The position numbers were made by a program, and so were the translations under genes. Shown piece by piece: positions 25,737-34,583 of a stretch of DNA of 64,000 nucleotides. The stretch covers positions 558,001 to 622,000 of the forward strand of contig NZ_JACIEI010000001.1 of assembly GCF_014196805.1 (NCBI RefSeq), in the 5' to 3' direction. Source of the DNA: Sulfitobacter undariae. Its GTDB lineage: Bacteria > Pseudomonadota > Alphaproteobacteria > Rhodobacterales > Rhodobacteraceae. Under the pieces are notes generated by a model that did no database searches, was not told where the DNA came from, and saw only the letters and a list, made by a program, of their open reading frames with translations. The number at the start of each line of letters is the position of its first letter. Position 1 is the stretch's first letter.

Positions 25737-27029
25737 TTAGTTCACAAGCCGCAACTGCTGGCGTGGAGGGGCGGTGCCTGAATCCAGTGCTTGATACGGA
25801 TCATCAGGTCCGAGCATCATATCGACAACCTGTCGCATCAATTGTCTGCGCCCACGCGACGCATAAAAACCACCCGGAAGCTGACTGGTTTCCAGCAGGT
25901 AGCGGCGGAAATCCTTGTAAGCGCGGTTGTCAGGACGCGAGGCATTTTGAAAAAACTCGGGCAGGGCCTGATCTGATACAAATTCAGGTTTGGCATAAAC
26001 CGCTCGTCCGAACACTTTGAGCGGGATACCCCGCCACAAGACCTGCTGGCCCGCAGTCGAGTTCACAGTCACCGCAGTGCGTGCATCGTTCAAAAGCTGC
26101 GCCAGTTTGCCGCCGCGCACAAAATGCACTCGGTCTGACACTCCACGCGCTTTGGCCAGCCGCTTGATGTCGCGGCGTACTGGCACGCGGCCATCTTCCA
26201 GTGGGTGGGCTTTGACAACCAGATGATGGTGCTGCGGCGCACCTTTTGCAAAACCGTCTATCACCAGCTCTAGAAAATCGCTCATTGTGTCGAATGGCGA
26301 ATGCTTTTGAAACGAGCTGTCATGCTCAAGCTGCAAAAGCGCCAGATGATAAGGGAAACCGCCATAACGGATGCGCAGCGTGGCCATCTGCCGCTCTATC
26401 GCCTGCACTGGCATTAATAGCAGACGTTTAAGGTAAAGCTGAAATTCCTTGGTGACGGGGAGATCACGGTGTGGGCGGAAATTTTTGTAATCGCCGTTCC
26501 GGAACATCACAAACCAATGATAAAGCGCACCGTAAAATACATGTTGGCGCATGTCGCCCCAATGCCCGGGGGGCAGGGGCGCTTCCATGTCGGATTTTTC
26601 CAGCGCTTTTTGCATCTGTTCAATGCTCATATCCATCAGGCGGGAATTTCCGTTTGTGCCGCCGCGCTCATAAGTTACCCAATAGGGGCGCATATAACCT
26701 TCTTCAAAGACATGTACTGTAAGCCCGCGCGCGCGGGCCTCTGCCACAGCCTCAGCGTGGATCGGGCGTGTGTCCCCGTAAAGGACAATGTCAGTGACGG
26801 ACTTTTCTTCCAGCAGATCTTTGAAGGTCTGCGCCCATGCCTCGGCACTTCCGCGAAAGGGGATATAGCTGGCAGCGTGGAACCAAAAAGCGCGATCACC
26901 CGCGTTAAAACCAACACGCCATACCTCTGCCCCTGCCGCACGGAGCATTTTGCCCAAGCGGTTAAAGAAGGGGCCATGCGGCCCTTGCAGGAATAAAAAT
27001 ACCCTATTGTCGGGTGTATCGGGCGCCAT
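25737..27029 (-). CDS. kpsS: Capsule polysaccharide Kdo transferase KpsS
   Basis: Partner of KpsC that adds the first Kdo to the lyso-phosphatidylglycerol anchor of the capsule. 430 residues. Marks: the N-terminal FLFLQGPHGPFFNRLGKML block, VHVFEEGYMRPYWVTYE, VKAHPLEDGR (the HP motif), and VNSTAGQQVLWRGIPLKVFG, the single-domain counterpart of the blocks in KpsC. The start at 27029 (MAPDTPDN) has AAAGAAAG upstream; a longer frame to 27098 lacks support. It is divergent from ribE, so the 102 bp between them should hold both promoters. Confidence 0.92.
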   Translation of the reverse strand: MAPDTPDNRVFLFLQGPHGPFFNRLGKMLRAAGAEVWRVGFNAGDRAFWFHAASYIPFRGSAEAWAQTFKDLLEEKSVTDIVLYGDTRPIHAEAVAEARARGLTVHVFEEGYMRPYWVTYERGGTNGNSRLMDMSIEQMQKALEKSDMEAPLPPGHWGDMRQHVFYGALYHWFVMFRNGDYKNFRPHRDLPVTKEFQLYLKRLLLMPVQAIERQMATLRIRYGGFPYHLALLQLEHDSSFQKHSPFDTMSDFLELVIDGFAKGAPQHHHLVVKAHPLEDGRVPVRRDIKRLAKARGVSDRVHFVRGGKLAQLLNDARTAVTVNSTAGQQVLWRGIPLKVFGRAVYAKPEFVSDQALPEFFQNASRPDNRAYKDFRRYLLETSQLPGGFYASRGRRQLMRQVVDMMLGPDDPYQALDSGTAPPRQQLRLVN

Positions 27030-27131
27030 GTCGGGCTTTCTTTGGTTGCTCTTTAACGTATTTAGCCGCAAAACTCTGACCAAATTATGACTTATCATAA
27101 AGTCTTTCCACTATAGACGAAAGGAACAGGG

Positions 27132-27719
27132 ATGTTCACGGGGATTATCACCGACATAGGCACCATTTCCGATTTGAAGCAGGAAGGCGATCTGCGCGTA
27201 CGGATCACCTGCGGGTATGAGACGGGCGGCATCGACATGGGCGCATCCATCGCCAGCGATGGTGTCTGTCTGACGGTCGTTGATCTGGGCGCGGATTGGT
27301 ACGAAGTGCAGGTCAGCCGCGAGACGGTGGATTTGACCAATCTGGGGGATTGGAAACTGGGCCGTCGCGTCAACCTTGAACGTGCCTTAAAGGTCGGGGA
27401 CGAGTTGGGCGGCCATATCGTTTCGGGCCATGTGGATGGCGTGGCCGAAGTGATCGCCATGCATGATGAAGGCGATAGCACCCGTGTGACATTGCGCGCG
27501 CCACTGGCTTTGGCCAAGTTTATCGCGCCCAAAGGTTCGGTTGCGTTGAATGGCACGTCTTTGACGGTGAACGAAGTTGATAACTGTGACTTTGGCATCA
27601 ACTTTATCCCCCACACCAAGATCGCGACCACATGGGGCGATGTGGTCGTCGGGGACCGCGTGAACCTGGAGATCGATACGCTTGCCCGCTATGTGGCGCG
27701 GTTGGCCGAAATGACGTGA
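27132..27719 (+). CDS. ribE: Riboflavin synthase alpha chain
   Basis: Dismutates two molecules of 6,7-dimethyl-8-ribityllumazine to riboflavin. 195 residues in two homologous lumazine-binding barrels. The N-terminal MFTGII is exact for the family. Barrel one has ASDGVCLTV, barrel two has ALNGTSLTVNEV, and GGHIVSGHVDG lies between them. AAGGAACAGGG directly precedes the ATG. It stands apart from ribD, and neither ribH nor ribBA follows it here; the next 260 bp have no recognised gene. No FMN riboswitch was recognised upstream. Confidence 0.96.
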   Translation: MFTGIITDIGTISDLKQEGDLRVRITCGYETGGIDMGASIASDGVCLTVVDLGADWYEVQVSRETVDLTNLGDWKLGRRVNLERALKVGDELGGHIVSGHVDGVAEVIAMHDEGDSTRVTLRAPLALAKFIAPKGSVALNGTSLTVNEVDNCDFGINFIPHTKIATTWGDVVVGDRVNLEIDTLARYVARLAEMT

Positions 27720-27981
27720 ACGCAGCCTCATTATGGATATAGGGGGGCAGTGCGTTTAATCGGTTAACAGGCGGCTAATACGTGCGAGCCAAAAACCCTC
27801 AACAACTACTGGGGTTTTGAATGGGGTTTTTGACGGCGCGAAAGTGCGCCTTTTAGGCCGTTTCAAAACCGAGCGTTTTTGGAGCGGCTCTGAAGGTCAG
27901 TGTGCGGACAATGCCGACTTGTCCCAATGGCTGCTTCCATAAAACCAAACGTGCAGTACGCGTTTTTGATACCGGCAGCCG
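27720..27981. other. Gene-poor interval after ribE
   Basis: Between convergent ribE and the next minus-strand gene. A weak hairpin, GGCGC (27835-27839) with GCGCC (27846-27850) and then TTTT, could end ribE transcription. A plus-strand frame is open from 27760 to the TAA at 27942 and ends with the well-formed sequence CADNADLSQWLLP, but it has no ATG and only a TTG at 27817. It may be a decayed gene end. Confidence 0.4.
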
Positions 27982-28653
27982 TTATTCGTTTGCAAGAAAA
28001 GACAGACAGTCTTGGGCGGTTAATTGTGCTGTGATGGACTGGTTAGAGTAGGTGAATTCGTATCTTACGTTTTCGAGACCACCATGAAAGTAGCCTTCAA
28101 GATCGCGGCAAAGCGATTGCCCTTCGATACCGTCCATCGTGAAAATACGTTTTAAATCAGGGACCATATCGGCGGTCACAGGAAGTGTGTTGCTGTAAAA
28201 ATAGACTAGATCATCGCCGATAATTTCGACCTTGTTCAATGTGGATTCTGTATCGATCGTTTTTGGAAGATGTTTGTTGAGTTCAGCAATTTCCATTACA
28301 AGCATAACCCGAGGCGTCACCACTGAGGGGTTCAATAGTGCGATGGTGCTGTATCCTACGTTTGCCACCCCAAGTGCGGCGATGGCTATGCCTAGCCATC
28401 CCCAACCACCGGGTTTGCGATTGTTGAAGCCTGCTTTGACCATAGCCCGAAGCAGTAGCAGGGTCACGATTGTACATGCGACAAAGAAAACTCTGTGCCC
28501 AAAATCTAGTGTTTCTAAGGCAGCCGGATCTTGCTGGGTAAAATACTGTTGAGTGATATACCAATTGCCGGCACGCAAGATCAGCCCAAACCCCACGACG
28601 CCCACCCAATATGTGACTCCCAAGCTTTTCTTACCGTTCAGGAAATCAATCAT
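27982..28653 (-). CDS. Three-helix membrane protein, unknown function
   Basis: 223 residues. Three hydrophobic helices lie at about 12-29, 53-71 and 83-107, followed by a soluble C-terminal domain of about 110 residues. That domain has two Cys (QSLCRDLEGYF and AQDCLSFLANE) and the segment VYFYSNTLPVTADMVPDLKR. This looks like a membrane-anchored periplasmic domain. No family was recognised. Codon use is more A+T rich than in the flanking housekeeping genes, which fits the accessory nature of the 27.7-30.6 kb stretch. The start ATG at 28653 is the only good choice. Confidence 0.7.
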   Translation of the reverse strand: MIDFLNGKKSLGVTYWVGVVGFGLILRAGNWYITQQYFTQQDPAALETLDFGHRVFFVACTIVTLLLLRAMVKAGFNNRKPGGWGWLGIAIAALGVANVGYSTIALLNPSVVTPRVMLVMEIAELNKHLPKTIDTESTLNKVEIIGDDLVYFYSNTLPVTADMVPDLKRIFTMDGIEGQSLCRDLEGYFHGGLENVRYEFTYSNQSITAQLTAQDCLSFLANE

Positions 28654-29064
28654 CCTAGCTTACCAATCAACTATTTATGCGTCTTTTAACGTTTTGAATC
28701 GGTAACTCACGTCCTCATAGTGGGTCAAGTTCTGACGCACGCACTACTCTCCCAAAACGACCCTTTGTTGAACGGTTCGCAGATCCGAAAATGAGCGCTT
28801 GCAGTTAGGGCCTGAAAGGTCCCGTAGAGCCGCCATTCAGGAACGTTGAACAAACCGAGGTTTTTGAAGTGATGAAACCTTAGGCTAACACTCTAAACCG
28901 CAATTGTCTGAAATTTAAAGTGTGTCGGACAAGGTTACTTGCTCGCGGCGATTAACTATGTGGTTTGATGTGTACTGGTACACTGAAAACTACAGGTGCT
29001 GTAGCTGATGGTTCAAAGTCTGTGACCATCAGCTACAGCAGTTTTTATGCTATGAACGTGCGTA
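28654..29064. other. Gene-free accessory interval
   Basis: No coding frame of plausible composition was found on either strand. The stretch is A+T rich and looks like decayed sequence; a long hairpin near its right end is listed separately. It separates two minus-strand envelope genes. Confidence 0.4.
28998..29046 (+). terminator. Perfect 15-bp inverted repeat with T run
   Basis: GCTGTAGCTGATGGT (28998-29012) and its exact complement (29025-29039) flank a 12-nt loop, and AGTTTTT follows on the plus strand. It sits 19 bp past the stop of the minus-strand lipoprotein gene. The T run favours termination of plus-strand transcripts; on the minus strand the following bases are ACCTGTAGTTTTC, so it may still end that gene weakly. 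Confidence 0.7.
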
Positions 29065-29487
29065 TTATCTTGTTGTTACGCGGCATTGCACAGTGTTGCC
29101 AAGGTAGTTGGTCAACAACGCTTGGTCGCCATTCAACCAGATTTCGTATTCTCCGGAAGAGAATTTTTCGCCGTTTGCTGCTTGTACCCGCGGAAGGATT
29201 CTGGAACCGCCAAAGTCAGTTCTGATCGCATCGCGGTTTTTGCTTACATAGGTCACGACATAAGGATCGGCGTAGGGGCAGCTGATACCAAATGTGTTGG
29301 GGCGGTTGGGCTGCCAATTGGACCCTCCACCGTTCCAGTTAGAGCCGTTTGTTAACGTTAACTGGCCGGATGATTTGTTATTCCAGTTCCCGCGCTCGGA
29401 TACAGGGATTTCGTCTGAAATCATGGGCTCATCGCATGCCGCGAGGAAGAGAGAAAAAGCCAGCAGGGGGATTAGGGAAGTTTTCAT
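29065..29487 (-). CDS. Small lipoprotein, unknown function
   Basis: 140 residues. Lipoprotein signal MKTSLIPLLAFSLFLAAC with Cys18 as the lipidation site and Asp at +2, which in E. coli would favour inner-membrane retention. A low-complexity Asn/Gly/Trp/Ser segment follows (about 33-63). The C-terminal domain is compact (FGISCPYADPYVVTYVSKNRD and GEYEIWLNGDQALLTNYLGNTVQCRV), with two Cys that could pair. No family was recognised. GGAGCG lies 7 bp before the ATG. Tandem and inverted repeats upstream may be control sites. Confidence 0.72.
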   Translation of the reverse strand: MKTSLIPLLAFSLFLAACDEPMISDEIPVSERGNWNNKSSGQLTLTNGSNWNGGGSNWQPNRPNTFGISCPYADPYVVTYVSKNRDAIRTDFGGSRILPRVQAANGEKFSSGEYEIWLNGDQALLTNYLGNTVQCRVTTR

Positions 29488-29535
29488 TATAACGCTCCAT
29501 ACTATTTACCAACATCCGTGTTCTTATCTAGGTCC

Positions 29536-29553
29536 TTGGAAAGGGTTTTCCAA
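29536..29553. repeat. Perfect 7-bp inverted repeat upstream of the lipoprotein gene
   Basis: TTGGAAA (29536-29542) and TTTCCAA (29547-29553) with a GGGT spacer, about 50-65 bp upstream of the ATG at 29487. It could be an operator or a small RNA hairpin; no regulator was identified. Confidence 0.55.
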
Positions 29554-29610
29554 AAGAACGACGGTGGAATGTTAATCGATATAAGATGTTGTGAGCCAGT
29601 TACAAGCGCC

Positions 29611-29628
29611 ATCGTGATAAATCGTGAT
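29611..29628. repeat. Tandem ATCGTGAT repeat
   Basis: Two identical 8-mers, ATCGTGAT, separated by AA, giving a 10-bp period of one helical turn, about 125 bp upstream of the lipoprotein start. This layout suits side-by-side protein binding. Chance origin cannot be excluded. Confidence 0.5.
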
Positions 29629-29939
29629 GCGTGCATTAAGTGCATAAAAACAGGGTGATATCGCGTGTGGATTGAGTGTCTGCCCACCAGAAATGTAGTT
29701 AAAATTGGAACTAGGTCACATATGGCTTTCCGCGAAAAGGCGTGGATCTGGTTCGACGTCAGAGTGAGGGCGGAGGCTTTCTACTCCGCGTCATCCAAGA
29801 TCGTGACAGTGGTTCTAGTCAATTAGAGGCTGCGCAGCAGGTAGCAGCTCGGGCTACCCAAGAAGCGAGAGAGTGCTGTTCAGCGAAGGGCCATTTCTGG
29901 AGCGCGGCACATGTGGTGAATGGCCGCTTTGTGTCCCAC

Positions 29940-30341
29940 TTACACAGATTTTGTCATGTTTGGTTTGATGCAAATGAGGTTCGCAGTTCCCAAAATAATC
30001 AACCACAGATTCATTGACCACCAAGTCACATCAAAATCGCCTGTTATCGTCCAATATGACACCGCCATAAGACCCGCGCACAGCATCAAGACTGCTGCGA
30101 TGACTTCCAGTTTGAACTTGAGATGCCCAGCCATCGTTCCAAATCGCGCGGTTAAGCCAATAGCTGAAAAAGCGACATCAATGGGAAAAAATGACCAATT
30201 CCAAGCAGCAACTAATGGGTTTTGATAGTCTGAATACATCAGGGATGGATCAATGGAAATCAGACCAAGAACAAGAGACCCTGCCAACAGCCAATAAAGA
30301 AGCATGGCAATCTCTGTCGCCGTGGTCAAAACGTTCTGCAT
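29940..30341 (-). CDS. Four-helix membrane protein (DUF5360-like)
   Basis: 133 residues, nearly all membrane: helices at about 9-29, 47-66, 76-95 and 107-124. Motifs such as NWSFFPIDVAFSAIGL and a Trp-rich WWSMNLWLIILGTANLI recall the DUF5360/YvaD group of small membrane proteins, whose function is unknown. The start at 30341 is chosen because GGAG lies 6 bp upstream; two earlier in-frame ATGs exist. It stands alone in the accessory stretch with no operon partner. Confidence 0.72.
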   Translation of the reverse strand: MQNVLTTATEIAMLLYWLLAGSLVLGLISIDPSLMYSDYQNPLVAAWNWSFFPIDVAFSAIGLTARFGTMAGHLKFKLEVIAAVLMLCAGLMAVSYWTITGDFDVTWWSMNLWLIILGTANLICIKPNMTKSV

Positions 30342-30551
30342 ATGAATCTCCATCGTCTGCCGCAAACACATCGTGCAATCGCCTTTGTGCCAAAGTTAGT
30401 GGCGGCTTGGCCCGCTTGGTGAGCCTTAGGACCGTTCCATAAAGAATCGTTGGTGGCACAGGGGCATACCGTTGCGTTTAACAATACTAGAAACCCCGTC
30501 GCAAACGATTGCGGTGATTAAAGGTCTTGTCTTTCTAAGGGGCGGCTTATG

Positions 30552-30588
30552 CAACACTCTGGCAAGCGGAATGCATGCCAGAGTGTTG
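30552..30588 (-). terminator. Hairpin downstream of pyrG
   Basis: A perfect 13-bp inverted repeat, CAACACTCTGGCA and TGCCAGAGTGTTG, with an 11-nt loop, 30 bp after the pyrG stop. No T run follows on the minus strand, so it may act as an RNA 3'-end stabiliser or a Rho-assisted terminator. Confidence 0.6.
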
Positions 30589-30617
30589 GTCTAGATCAGG
30601 AGCCGTCGAGCGGTGGC

Positions 30618-32267
30618 TTAAACCAGCCGCGACATGTCTTTGGCGGCGCGTACAAAGTCTTTAAACAGCGGGTGCGGTTTGAAAGGCTTTGATTTCAGCT
30701 CTGGGTGGAATTGCACGCCGATGAACCAAGGATGATCAGACCATTCCACGATTTCAGGCAATTTGCCATCAGGCGACATGCCCGAGAAGGTCATGCCTGC
30801 GGCCTCAAGCTGTTCGCGGTAGGCGATGTCGACCTCATAGCGGTGGCGATGGCGTTCATCGATTGCAGTGGTGCCATAGACTTCGGCAACCTTGCTGCCT
30901 TCTTTGAGTGTCGCATCATAGGCACCCAGACGCATCGTGCCGCCTTTGTCATCGCCGACTTTGCGCTCAACCTTGTGATTGCCCTGCACCCATTCCTTGA
31001 GGTGATAGACCACAGGTTCAAAGCGGCGTTTGCCTTTCGATTCGTGGTCGAATTCTTCGGAACCAGCAGTGGACAGGCCCGCAACGTTGCGCGCGGCTTC
31101 GATCACGGCCATTTGCATGCCCAGACAGATGCCCAGATAGGGTACTTTGTTTTCACGGGCGTATTGGGCTGCTTTGATTTTACCCTCTGTGCCGCGTTCG
31201 CCAAAGCCGCCGGGAACAAGGATGGCGTGATAGCCTTCCAGATGTTGGGCCACATCGTCTGATTTATCAAAGACTTCGGCGTCGACCCATTCCACGTTCA
31301 CCCGTACACGGTTGGCCATGCCGCCATGTGTCAGCGCCTCGGCGATGGATTTATAGGCATCGCCCAATTGGGTGTATTTACCAACAATCGCCACTTTCAC
31401 TTCGCCGTCGGTGTTGTGAATGCGGTCATAGACATCATTCCAAACGGACAGATCGGGGCGCGGGGCAGGGGAGATATCAAACGCGTCCAATACTGCCTGA
31501 TCCAGACCTTGTGCATGATAGGCCAGCGGGGCTTCATAGATGGATTTCAGATCATATGCCGCCACAACAGAGTCTTTGCGCACGTTACAGAACAGGGCGA
31601 TTTTCTCGCGCTCTTTTTCGGGGATCGGATGTTCAGAGCGGCAAACAAGGATGTCGGGCGCGATGCCGATGCTTTGCAGTTCTTTGACCGAGTGCTGGGT
31701 GGGCTTTGTTTTCAATTCACCCGAAGCGGCCAGATAGGGCAGCAGGGTGAGGTGCATAAAGATACATTGGCCACGCGGTTTGTCGTGGCTGAACTGGCGG
31801 ATCGCTTCAAAGAAGGGCAGGCCTTCGATGTCACCTACCGTACCGCCGATTTCGCAAAGCATGAAATCAACTTCGTCTTCACCCACAGCAAGGAAATCTT
31901 TGATCTCATTTGTTACATGCGGAATCACCTGAATGGTTTTGCCCAGATAATCGCCACGGCGTTCTTTTTCCAGAACGGTAGAATAGATGCGCCCCGATGA
32001 GACGGAATCAGTTTTGCGCGCAGAAACGCCTGTGAACCGCTCATAGTGGCCCAGATCCAGATCGGTTTCAGCGCCGTCATCCGTGACAAACACTTCGCCA
32101 TGTTCAAACGGGCTCATCGTGCCGGGATCAACGTTAAGGTAGGGGTCAAGCTTGCGCAGGCGGACAGAAAATCCACGTGCCTGAAGCAATGCGCCAAGGG
32201 CTGCGGATGCCAGACCTTTGCCAAGTGAGGATACAACACCGCCGGTGATGAAAATATAGCGTGCCAT
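30618..32267 (-). CDS. pyrG: CTP synthase
   Basis: Amination of UTP to CTP with glutamine and ATP. 549 residues. The N-terminal synthetase domain starts [19 protein letters not shown] with the P-loop-like SSLGKG, and includes [19 protein letters not shown] and [10 protein letters not shown]. The C-terminal class I glutaminase has [13 protein letters not shown], the nucleophile Cys in YLGICLGMQ, and the catalytic His/Glu in [12 protein letters not shown]. It is downstream of secG on the same strand with a 196-bp gap. CTP-dependent attenuation as in Gram-positives is not evident. Confidence 0.98.
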   Translation of the reverse strand: MARYIFITGGVVSSLGKGLASAALGALLQARGFSVRLRKLDPYLNVDPGTMSPFEHGEVFVTDDGAETDLDLGHYERFTGVSARKTDSVSSGRIYSTVLEKERRGDYLGKTIQVIPHVTNEIKDFLAVGEDEVDFMLCEIGGTVGDIEGLPFFEAIRQFSHDKPRGQCIFMHLTLLPYLAASGELKTKPTQHSVKELQSIGIAPDILVCRSEHPIPEKEREKIALFCNVRKDSVVAAYDLKSIYEAPLAYHAQGLDQAVLDAFDISPAPRPDLSVWNDVYDRIHNTDGEVKVAIVGKYTQLGDAYKSIAEALTHGGMANRVRVNVEWVDAEVFDKSDDVAQHLEGYHAILVPGGFGERGTEGKIKAAQYARENKVPYLGICLGMQMAVIEAARNVAGLSTAGSEEFDHESKGKRRFEPVVYHLKEWVQGNHKVERKVGDDKGGTMRLGAYDATLKEGSKVAEVYGTTAIDERHRHRYEVDIAYREQLEAAGMTFSGMSPDGKLPEIVEWSDHPWFIGVQFHPELKSKPFKPHPLFKDFVRAAKDMSRLV

Positions 32268-32463
32268 CTAAGGTCTCTCCCGTGCGCGAAAATGCGTCTT
32301 TTGAGCGTATATTTGGCCTGCAAGATACACGCCGTTCGCGGTGCAAATTACGCACCATCACGGGGGTTCAGTCTAACAGGATTCGGAGGGTTAAGGCAAG
32401 GCGCTGGTCGCAACATGATGTTACGCAGTGTCGCTTTGCCTCAAGGTATTGAGGTTATTGCGC

Positions 32464-32832
32464 TTAGTCGACTGTTGGGACCAGCGGTGCGTTGTCGCCC
32501 TGTGTGGGTGGCAAAAGATCGCCCAAGCCTTGTGCCGCAGCGGGATCGCTCTGCTCCAGCGCGGGAGGCGAATCTGTCAGGCGGTCCAATACGGAAACCC
32601 CTGCGGATTTTTGTGCGCTTGTGATTGTCAGCGCGATAGACGTCACCACAAAGGCAAGGCCCAAAATCCAAGTTACTTTCGCCATCGGGCTGGCTGCTGG
32701 GCGGCCGGAATTTGCACCGCCGCCGCCGCCCATGCCAAGCCCGCCACCTTCGGAGCGTTGCAACAGCACTACGGCGATGAGGCCAAGCGCGAGGATGAGG
32801 TGGATGATCAGGATGACATTTTCGTTAAACAT
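32464..32832 (-). CDS. secG: Preprotein translocase subunit SecG
   Basis: Small integral subunit of the SecYEG channel. 122 residues. Two membrane helices (NVILIIHLILALGLIAVVLLQ and KVTWILGLAFVVTSIALTI) flank the conserved cytoplasmic loop QRSEGGGLGMGGGGG. The C-terminal tail of about 45 residues is Pro/Asp rich, as in other alphaproteobacteria. The start at 32832 (MFNENVIL) gives the normal SecG layout; a longer frame to 32958 would add a non-conserved N-terminus. The secG-pyrG order is common in this family. It is divergent from the nitrile hydratase genes. Confidence 0.95.
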   Translation of the reverse strand: MFNENVILIIHLILALGLIAVVLLQRSEGGGLGMGGGGGANSGRPAASPMAKVTWILGLAFVVTSIALTITSAQKSAGVSVLDRLTDSPPALEQSDPAAAQGLGDLLPPTQGDNAPLVPTVD

Positions 32833-32968
32833 GGGGTGCAGGCCGCTTTTTATCTGGGTCGGATTGGGGGTATCTAGGCATATTTGCTTATGGGGGCAAG
32901 GGAGGATGCGCCTCCTTATGTCTGATGACCCATAGACAAGGTGAATATTGCAGGGCAATCTGTGGTTT

Positions 32969-33589
32969 ATGCCCCATGATACACATGACCATGATCACCC
33001 GCACGCCCTTTTACCGCCCCAACCTGCTTTGCGGGTTAAGGCGCTGGAAACGATTTTAACGCAAAAGGGGCTGGTTGATCCTGCCGCGCTGGATGTGATC
33101 ATAGATACCTATGAAAACAAGATCGGACCGCGTAACGGCGCGCATGTCGTTGCCAAAGCGTGGCGGGAGCCGGAATTTTTAGACGCTTTGCGCACGGATG
33201 CCGATGCCGCACTGCTGGAGCTGGGCTATTACGGTCGTCAGGGCGAACATATGGTGGTAGTTGAGAACACCCCCCAGATGCACAACCTTGTCGTTTGTAC
33301 CCTGTGTAGTTGTTACCCTTGGCCGCTGTTGGGGATACCACCCGGTTGGTATAAATCCGACGCATACCGTGCCCGTGTGGTGCGTGAGCCGCGTGCAGTC
33401 TTGGCTGATTTTGATGTACGGCTGCCAGATGAAACAGCCGTACGGGTCTGGGATTCGACAGCAGAGGTGCGTTATTTGGTGTTGCCCATGCGGCCTGCGG
33501 GGACTGAGGGCTGGTCTGAGCAGGCGCTGATGGATTTGGTGTCACGTGACAGTATGATCGGAACCGGAGTGGTGCAGGTGCCCGTATGA
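32969..33589 (+). CDS. nthA: Nitrile hydratase alpha subunit, cobalt type
   Basis: Converts nitriles to amides with the beta subunit. 206 residues. The metal site is VCTLCSC, with Cys110, Cys113 and Cys115; Thr111 instead of Ser marks the cobalt type, and two of the cysteines are oxidised in mature enzymes. The downstream [25 protein letters not shown] block is also typical. The N-terminus is His-rich ([10 protein letters not shown]). The start at 32969 fits the family; an upstream in-frame TTG at 32948 is less likely. It overlaps nthB by four bases (ATGA). No amidase gene is near, so the amide product must be handled elsewhere. Confidence 0.93.
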   Translation: MPHDTHDHDHPHALLPPQPALRVKALETILTQKGLVDPAALDVIIDTYENKIGPRNGAHVVAKAWREPEFLDALRTDADAALLELGYYGRQGEHMVVVENTPQMHNLVVCTLCSCYPWPLLGIPPGWYKSDAYRARVVREPRAVLADFDVRLPDETAVRVWDSTAEVRYLVLPMRPAGTEGWSEQALMDLVSRDSMIGTGVVQVPV

Positions 33590-34260
33590 GCCGCGTCCAT
33601 GATATGGGAGGCCGTTTTGGCGATGGTCCCATTGTACCCGAATCCGAAGACGTGATCTTTCACGCTGATTGGCATCCTCGGGCCTTGGCGCTGACGCTGG
33701 CGGCGGGATCGCTGGGGCAGTGGAACATCGACGTATCGCGCCATGCTCGCGAATGTTTAGCCCCCAAGGATTACGCTGCCTTCAGTTATTATGAAAAGTG
33801 GATCGCCGGTGTCGCCGATATGCTGGTGGAACGCGGAGTGGTGACGCCCGCAGAACTGTCTGGAGCCTGTGATGCGCAGATCAGTGATTTGGCGACCAAG
33901 AAGCTGACGGCAGACCAAGTGGCTGGCGTCTTGGCGCGTGGCGGTCCTGCGGACCGTGATAGCGCGGTGGCACAGGCGTTCCAGATTGGCGATGCCGTGA
34001 TGACGCGGCGGATTGCACAGAATGTGCTGGTTGCCGGTGGCCATACGCGGTTGCCGATGTATGCCGCTGGCGCCAAAGGCAAAATCTTGCGGTATCACGG
34101 CACGCATGTTTTGCCAGATAGCAATGCACACCGTTTGGGCGAAGCGCCAGAGCCGCTATATGCGGTGGTCTTCCCTGCGTCCGAGTTGTGGCAGCATCCA
34201 GAGCACCCGCGCGATGAGGTCGTGTTGGACCTGTGGCAAAGCTATCTGGAGGCTGTATGA
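33586..34260 (+). CDS. nthB: Nitrile hydratase beta subunit
   Basis: 224 residues. The N-terminus [16 protein letters not shown] is diagnostic, with the conserved [18 protein letters not shown] helical linker follows, then the C-terminal SH3-like barrel (from about 125) carrying [17 protein letters not shown] and [13 protein letters not shown]. The beta subunit wraps the alpha subunit and supplies Arg residues to the metal site. It is translationally coupled at both ends by ATGA overlaps, to nthA and to the accessory gene. The order alpha-beta-accessory matches the Pseudomonas putida-type cobalt operon. Confidence 0.94.
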   Translation: MSRVHDMGGRFGDGPIVPESEDVIFHADWHPRALALTLAAGSLGQWNIDVSRHARECLAPKDYAAFSYYEKWIAGVADMLVERGVVTPAELSGACDAQISDLATKKLTADQVAGVLARGGPADRDSAVAQAFQIGDAVMTRRIAQNVLVAGGHTRLPMYAAGAKGKILRYHGTHVLPDSNAHRLGEAPEPLYAVVFPASELWQHPEHPRDEVVLDLWQSYLEAV

Positions 34261-34583
34261 AAAACGCCCCAGAACCTGTGTTCGAGGCCCCTTGGCATGC
34301 GCAACTTTTTGCGCTGACGGTTCATTTGAACGAGGCGGGGCATTTTGTCTGGGGGGACTGGGCACAGCGTTTTGGCGCGACGCTCAAGCAGCATGGTCTG
34401 TCCAAGGAATTGAACGGGGGAGAGGACTATTTTGCCGCGTGGCTGGAAACACTTGAAGGGTTTCTGGCCGAGATCAACATGGCCGACCCTGCCGCCGTTG
34501 AAAAAGCGCGCGCCGCGTGGGAGCATGCCTATCTGAGTACGGCCCATGGTGATCCTGTAAAGCTGGCAGGTAGTCAGGGATAA
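34257..34583 (+). CDS. Nitrile hydratase accessory (activator) protein
   Basis: 108 residues. It resembles the N-terminal part of the beta subunit (FEAPWHAQLFALTVHLNEAGHFVWGDWAQRFG... DYFAAWLETLEGFL), as the P14K/NhlE-type activators do. These deliver or help insert the cobalt, in some systems by swapping alpha subunits. It has no Cys-rich metal motif. The ATG at 34257 overlaps the nthB stop by four bases. Its last bases lie inside a hairpin that probably ends the operon. Confidence 0.88.
   Translation: MKNAPEPVFEAPWHAQLFALTVHLNEAGHFVWGDWAQRFGATLKQHGLSKELNGGEDYFAAWLETLEGFLAEINMADPAAVEKARAAWEHAYLSTAHGDPVKLAGSQG

Larger units (their letters stand above)
29488..29939. other. Accessory interval with repeats and a possible gene remnant
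   Basis: Upstream of the lipoprotein gene, with two repeat features listed separately. A plus-strand frame beginning at an ATG at 29742 stays open for 91 codons but runs antisense into the next real gene. Its middle (LEAAQQVAARATQEARECCSAKGHF) has plausible composition and no recognised family, so it may be a remnant. Confidence 0.35.

Noticed and set aside
27030..27131. FMN riboswitch before ribE
   Set aside because: The conserved AGGGCA/GATTCGGTG elements are absent, and the gap is too short.
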